From Sergeia podlipaevii (Eukaryota; Euglenozoa; Kinetoplastea; Trypanosomatida; Trypanosomatidae): DNA of 41,031 nt. The notes under the pieces are model-generated. The model was not told the DNA's origin. It searched no databases and saw nothing but the letters and a program-made list of their open reading frames with translations. A program made the position numbers and the translations under genes. The stretch covers positions 1 through 41,031 of the forward strand of contig JASANZ010002063.1 in assembly GCA_030849805.1 (NCBI GenBank). The letters are read 5' to 3'. This document shows positions 36,704-41,031 of the stretch, one piece after another; positions within the stretch are counted from its first letter, which is position 1, and the number at the start of each line of letters is the position of its first letter.

Positions 36704-39700
36704 TTAAGAACCGAAGAGAGTAGAAGAGGGTCCCTGAAAGAACACAGGTCGCGCCTGCAGCGGCGGCATCCTACTTCCCCCCTGCCCTTTCTGTAGAAGT
36801 AAGTTACCCAGGAAGAGCGGCAGCACACGCACATTAGCCCCAACGTTCAGCCCAGAAAGTTCAGCAGCGGCATAGTCGTAATGAGGAATAAGCAAACGCC
36901 CAAGTAAGCTGAGCGCGCTGTATTTACCTGTGGCCGCGAGTGCAGCACTCATGGAAGTACATCCAGTGACAGTGAGCAGCCGCTCCATGCCACAGTAGAA
37001 CACCACCTCCGCGTTGCATGTGTCCGCCTCCGCCCAAACAAGCGACGCCGCAAAGTGCTTTGCGCTTGCGCTGAGTTCTTTCTCGTACGCTGTGATTGGC
37101 ATGACCTTGAATGCGTTCACCCAGGATGGCCAATCGGCTGCAAGTGGGCGGGGAAAGCCAGCACCATCGGCGACACGCGCCGTGCGCAATACCTCCTCGA
37201 GGGATGGAAGGGTTTCCAACACACCCATAGCTTTTCGTACCACGTCACATCGTGCATCTCCCTCTTCCCCTGAAAATAGTGAGGTGGAGGACACTTGATG
37301 GCCACTGTGGTCGTCAATTTCGCCATCCACTGCAAGATCAATGCATGGCTGCCAGGCGTGATACAAAGCACCGCGTACGTCACGAAACTGAGCACTGCGC
37401 TGAGTGGTAAGCCTCATCGTCGAACCGCGAGCCATCACGACGGGAAACTGTATTCGGTCCATGGGGTTGGGCACAATGATCTCTACACACTCCGCTGAAG
37501 CATCAACCTCGCTCACAATACCGAAATCGTCTCTCATGTGTTCCGTGTCTTTTCCATCTCCGCTGTCTCTTCGGACGTGCTTCAGTCGCTGGCTCATATC
37601 AGCGAGCGCGTATATTCTTCGTGTCAGTGGCATGGACAGAAACTGCGGTCTATCCAGCCTTGCTACTCGAACAACTTCTAGGCACTTATCAGGCCGCCTC
37701 ACGCACATGCTGTCCAGCTGCAAAGGCCGGTACTCACGGCCGTACTTCATATCGTTCTTATCGCAGAGATAAAGGCGAAGCTTGCGGCTGGTGGCTGGGC
37801 CATTGTCAATGACAGTGTCCAAGTCTAAGTTTCCATAAAGCGCACGAGAAGCCATCCTCTTCTCTTCCGCCGCATCTGGCGCAGTGACCATGTGAAGCGC
37901 GACGAGCAAGGATTCGGGCAGGATCCACCGCCGCCCTGTAATGCCCTGCGCGACAACCAGCTGTGGATCAGCGCCTGTGGTTTCTCCGCGAAGCACGCAG
38001 CCTTCCTCTGCATGTACTCCGAAAAGTTTTGCGAGGTCGGTCAAATCATCACTGGCAAACAGGCCAAGTACGTGGCGTAGAACGCTCAGTCGCATCAATG
38101 TGCTGGTGTGGCTGAGCGCCAGTAAGTCTTCCATCCTTGCGAACTTCCACACACCAATGACCCTCCTCTCTGCCTCATGTCGACCTAGATTGCACGCCCT
38201 AGTGCGTTTCTTTAAATCCTCTGCTAGCCATCTTGCACTGCACAGAGAGCAGCGACGTGCCGCGAAAACTGCAGCCGCCTTGATGGAAGACTGGAGAGCA
38301 ACAGCATCATCTTTGGTATTCACGTGCTTGCTGCACGGCTGTGGGAAGTCCTCACGCAGCTTTGCCCACGTCGCGTAACACGTGGACCGAATATACTCTC
38401 GTATCGACTGCGTCACAGCACCAAGGCATTCAATACTGAGTACAACTTGAGGAAAGTGCACATGGCAAGACTCCTTGAGAGTTCCCTTCACCACCGAGTG
38501 TCCTGTCGCGTCATTCACGAGTAAGACTGCAGAACTGCCGTACCTTTCCGTGTACCACTTGTGCATCAGTCGAAGCACATCCCAGGCATGTACATTGGCC
38601 CCATCAACGTCACAGACGAGGTGCGTATAGGGCGTAAAAATCTCGTTCACGTAGGAGGTAATGCCGCGCTGGTGCAGTGCTAGAATGCGCTTATACACAA
38701 GCTGGGCGTCGCCCGCGAAGGATAGCGCGCGGCGGTAAGAAAACATGCCCCCCAAGCCGGTGGTGAAGTGAGTTGCATAATCCTTGATCTGCACGCGTAT
38801 AGCGCTCTGAATCGCCACGTGTGCACTCATATTCACTGTGTTCGCTGTGGCTGAGGAAGGCAAGTACTGCTCCTTGAGAGGACTCTCAATCAACGTGTGC
38901 GAGGCACCAAAGCTGTGCACGCCGCCCACAATACGTCCATTCTTGTCATTAATAAAGAAGTAAGGGCACACGTGGATCGCACTGCGCAACTTCCCTGCGA
39001 GGCTGTCGTTATCCTCTGAAGGGTTCTTTGGGCTATTGGGTGACGCGATGTGAAGGACATCGTCGACATCTCCGTTTGTCTTACCGATATATTGACCGCT
39101 GCCGCAGTTAGTAGCACGTTCAAGAGCTTCAGGTAACTGCGCAAAGACACGCCTCAGTAGTTGGCGCATACCCTCAAGCCCAGCACCCGCCTTGTACGCA
39201 GCTCCAATGATTGCTTCAAGCATGTCTGCCTTCATCTTGGAATATCCCTTGCAGTGATATCGACTCGTATGCGTGCGCACAGTGGATGGGAGCAGTTCAG
39301 CGAGGACGCGGTTGCAGCACGTCAAGGAGGTCACCGATGGGTGCATTTGAGAGCTCCCGACGACTGCAGAGACATTCTCAACGTTACTGACTTCCTCATG
39401 TAAGCCGAGAAAAGCAGGACCTGTGTCGTCGTCCAGTCCTTTCACTTGCTCTCGCGCGGGCCCACAGCGGAGTACACCCCTTGCAGAGAGTGTGGCAGCC
39501 AGAGCAGCGTCGTACATGACAAGGAAGTCCAACATGCCATCCCCTATAAACTCCAGCACTTCATAGTTGTCAGTTGCATTTTCCGATTCACGTGTGAGGG
39601 CACAGCGCAGCGTGTGCAGGGAGTGCATAAAGATATCCGCAGCACCCAACTCGCCAGCAACCGTCATGAGCTCCTGCCTACTCCACACAGAAAGCCGCTG

Positions 39701-41031
39701 AACTTGAAACCTTTCAAACCTGGCCGTGACGAGACCCCCAGCGCTGCCGCCACTTGAAGCGGCTGGCACAGCATCTCGACTCCCTGCCGCATCTTCGTTG
39801 GCATTGTCGCTGCTATGATCGCCAGATTTGTGCTCTTCTTCCTCCTCGGTCTCTCGGCCTGTGTCTCGCAGTCGGCTCATGCGTAGACCTTGCGCGGCCA
39901 CCCACACCTTAAACGCCTTGAGATCATTGTTTCGGTTGCTGATGCTACCACCACCGGCCATGATGAGAGGAAGCGATAGTATCATGATGTGGTTGTCGGG
40001 ATCAGCAAAGTGCTCAGACAGCTGCTGCTTAAAGAATTGCACGTCCAGCGTAGGAGCGTGTGAGCCTACAGAACTTTTCTGAAGGTACTGAAGTGTCGCT
40101 TCTGTGGTTGGCGTATGGACGTCAACAGTAGAAGAAGTGCTCTGTGGTCCGTTGTGGGCACCGTCGCCGCTACCGCTACGCAGACGAGGGTACCCACAAA
40201 AGACTTTCGTTATATCTCTCGCCCCACAGGCGGCATCATCTTCGCGTCTTGATGATGAAGAAGAACAGTACACCTGTCTGTACACGGCATCCTCCCCTCT
40301 ACCCATCGCAATTGCCTCCCACGTATGACTCTCAGGCACAATGGCAGAAGAAAGGGAAACCACCAGTAGTGAAAAGAACTGAAGCCTCGGTTTCCGCAGC
40401 GTCTCCTCGAACAAGCAACGGAACTCACAAGGCGTGCCTCGTATACGTGTCTCTCGGTTCCACAACGCCGATGCATCTGCACCGTACGAGGCACCAGCTG
40501 CGGTAGCGCTGCTGTTGCTTTCCGCTTGCGTTCCTCCTTCCTCTGCAGAATCTCCAGAAATTAGATACGCCCCACTCACACAGCTCCCGTCATCACCGTC
40601 AGTTAGACTGATCCCCCATTTGTGACATAGTCGCTCTGCCTTTCCAAGCGTGACGCAGCGGCCAGTGAGGAACACTTTGGGTAGTCCACCGCGGAATGAA
40701 CCAGCCATGTCCTCATCGTCGTCGTTGCAAATCATCATTGTACCGCTCTCATTCATTGCAAACTTTAAAAAAATGTACCACCTCCTGCTCTCTACGTCTC
40801 CGGCGCTGCCCGCACGTGGCGAGGGGTACACTGCCAAACCGCGGTCTTCACGAAGCAAAGCGTGCATGAAGATCTCTACAAAGTAGAGCTCCTTGTCTGC
40901 AGACCTTAGTTTTTCATCAAACTGCTCCTCCTGCGGGACGCGCTCCTTGTACGCACGGCACGCGGCCACTGCAGAGGCTGGCATCGCTGTGAAAAAGTTC
41001 ACCCCTTCATAAACGGGGAGTATGTGCCGCG
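36704..41031 (-). CDS. DCL1: Dicer-like protein (DCL1-type) with one RNase III domain and a primase-like C-terminal half; 5' end outside window
   Basis: The frame is open to the window edge (VYEGVNFF precedes the first in-window ATG, 40982-40984), so the start probably lies beyond. Numbering from that ATG gives 1426 residues. Residues 1-430 are unrecognised, with acidic/Ser-rich linkers. An RNase III domain spans about 435-610: signature NYEVLEFIGDGMLDFLV with E475, E478, D482, and KADMLEAIIGAAYK with D587, E590, so it should cut dsRNA. Residues about 730-1110 hold motifs like archaeo-eukaryotic primases: D792-V-D794 (HLVCDVDG), S839-C-H841 (ESCHVHFPQVV) and D1060 (TVIDNGP) followed by RKLRLYLCDK. 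A C912/C915/C931/H936 cluster lies between motifs two and three. The last 300 residues are unassigned. No helicase or double-stranded RNA-binding domain is visible. The size and the neighbouring ABCG gene match, from memory, T. brucei DCL1, the cytoplasmic RNAi nuclease. The orthology is inferred. Confidence 0.82.
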   Translation of the reverse strand, partial: RHILPVYEGVNFFTAMPASAVAACRAYKERVPQEEQFDEKLRSADKELYFVEIFMHALLREDRGLAVYPSPRAGSAGDVESRRWYIFLKFAMNESGTMMICNDDDEDMAGSFRGGLPKVFLTGRCVTLGKAERLCHKWGISLTDGDDGSCVSGAYLISGDSAEEGGTQAESNSSATAAGASYGADASALWNRETRIRGTPCEFRCLFEETLRKPRLQFFSLLVVSLSSAIVPESHTWEAIAMGRGEDAVYRQVYCSSSSSRREDDAACGARDITKVFCGYPRLRSGSGDGAHNGPQSTSSTVDVHTPTTEATLQYLQKSSVGSHAPTLDVQFFKQQLSEHFADPDNHIMILSLPLIMAGGGSISNRNNDLKAFKVWVAAQGLRMSRLRDTGRETEEEEEHKSGDHSSDNANEDAAGSRDAVPAASSGGSAGGLVTARFERFQVQRLSVWSRQELMTVAGELGAADIFMHSLHTLRCALTRESENATDNYEVLEFIGDGMLDFLVMYDAALAATLSARGVLRCGPAREQVKGLDDDTGPAFLGLHEEVSNVENVSAVVGSSQMHPSVTSLTCCNRVLAELLPSTVRTHTSRYHCKGYSKMKADMLEAIIGAAYKAGAGLEGMRQLLRRVFAQLPEALERATNCGSGQYIGKTNGDVDDVLHIASPNSPKNPSEDNDSLAGKLRSAIHVCPYFFINDKNGRIVGGVHSFGASHTLIESPLKEQYLPSSATANTVNMSAHVAIQSAIRVQIKDYATHFTTGLGGMFSYRRALSFAGDAQLVYKRILALHQRGITSYVNEIFTPYTHLVCDVDGANVHAWDVLRLMHKWYTERYGSSAVLLVNDATGHSVVKGTLKESCHVHFPQVVLSIECLGAVTQSIREYIRSTCYATWAKLREDFPQPCSKHVNTKDDAVALQSSIKAAAVFAARRCSLCSARWLAEDLKKRTRACNLGRHEAERRVIGVWKFARMEDLLALSHTSTLMRLSVLRHVLGLFASDDLTDLAKLFGVHAEEGCVLRGETTGADPQLVVAQGITGRRWILPESLLVALHMVTAPDAAEEKRMASRALYGNLDLDTVIDNGPATSRKLRLYLCDKNDMKYGREYRPLQLDSMCVRRPDKCLEVVRVARLDRPQFLSMPLTRRIYALADMSQRLKHVRRDSGDGKDTEHMRDDFGIVSEVDASAECVEIIVPNPMDRIQFPVVMARGSTMRLTTQRSAQFRDVRGALYHAWQPCIDLAVDGEIDDHSGHQVSSTSLFSGEEGDARCDVVRKAMGVLETLPSLEEVLRTARVADGAGFPRPLAADWPSWVNAFKVMPITAYEKELSASAKHFAASLVWAEADTCNAEVVFYCGMERLLTVTGCTSMSAALAATGKYSALSLLGRLLIPHYDYAAAELSGLNVGANVRVLPLFLGNLLLQKGQGGSRMPPLQARPVFFQGPSSTLFGS

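Noticed and set aside
38700..38740. ALSFAGDAQL as the signature of a second RNase III domain
   Set aside because: It lacks both signature glutamates and no matching D..E motif follows; the downstream sequence fits primase motifs better. Kept only as a remark.
1..41031. tRNA, rRNA, snoRNA clusters, CRISPR arrays or transposable elements
   Set aside because: I looked on both strands and saw no cloverleaf box A/B pair, no rRNA-like sequence, no regular spacer arrays and no reverse transcriptase or transposase motifs.

Overview
This window looks like a piece of a trypanosomatid (kinetoplastid) chromosome. Every convincing gene lies on the minus strand, head to tail, with no introns and no strand switch. 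The spacers are AT-rich and carry T/C-rich tracts in the sense direction followed by AG, as expected for a polycistronic Pol II unit processed by spliced-leader trans-splicing. Coding sequence is much richer in GC than the spacers. The genus cannot be fixed from sequence alone. From memory, the order Dicer-like / alcohol dehydrogenase / small COX subunit / ABCG transporter resembles Leishmania chromosome 23 and the DCL1-ABC region of T. brucei chromosome 8.

In transcription order (right to left) the window holds: a 5'-open Dicer-like protein (36704-41031); a zinc NADP(H) alcohol dehydrogenase (35084-36139); a small protein I take to be a kinetoplastid cytochrome c oxidase subunit (33724-34086); a spacer with a possible small gene and a degenerate S18-like reading (32480-32929); an EGF-like ABCG half-transporter (28417-32178); a 1707-aa unknown protein (22137-27260); a 1289-aa membrane protein with one EF-hand (17480-21349); a small unknown protein (16932-17237); an aldose 1-epimerase (14913-16121); a glycosyltransferase-like protein (12364-13233); a two-module FtsX-like permease (8015-11797); a possibly acylated CHAP (C51) amidase (6640-7413); a 380-aa unknown protein (4827-5969); a heavily decayed membrane-protein pseudogene (2397-4187); and methylmalonate-semialdehyde dehydrogenase (93-1628).

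The most interesting object is the Dicer-like gene. Its first half has one RNase III domain with all five acidic active-site residues. Its second half does not show a clear second RNase III. Instead it carries three motifs in the order and style of archaeo-eukaryotic primases (PrimPol / viral primase superfamily): DVD, S-C-H followed by VHFP, and VID followed by an RKLRLYLCDK segment. If confirmed, this is an RNase III-primase-like fusion sitting at the locus of the kinetoplastid RNAi nuclease.

The genes do not form a metabolic operon; neighbours in such units are usually unrelated. One single-N gap at 13663 is flanked by near-identical 74-75-bp copies and is probably an assembly join.
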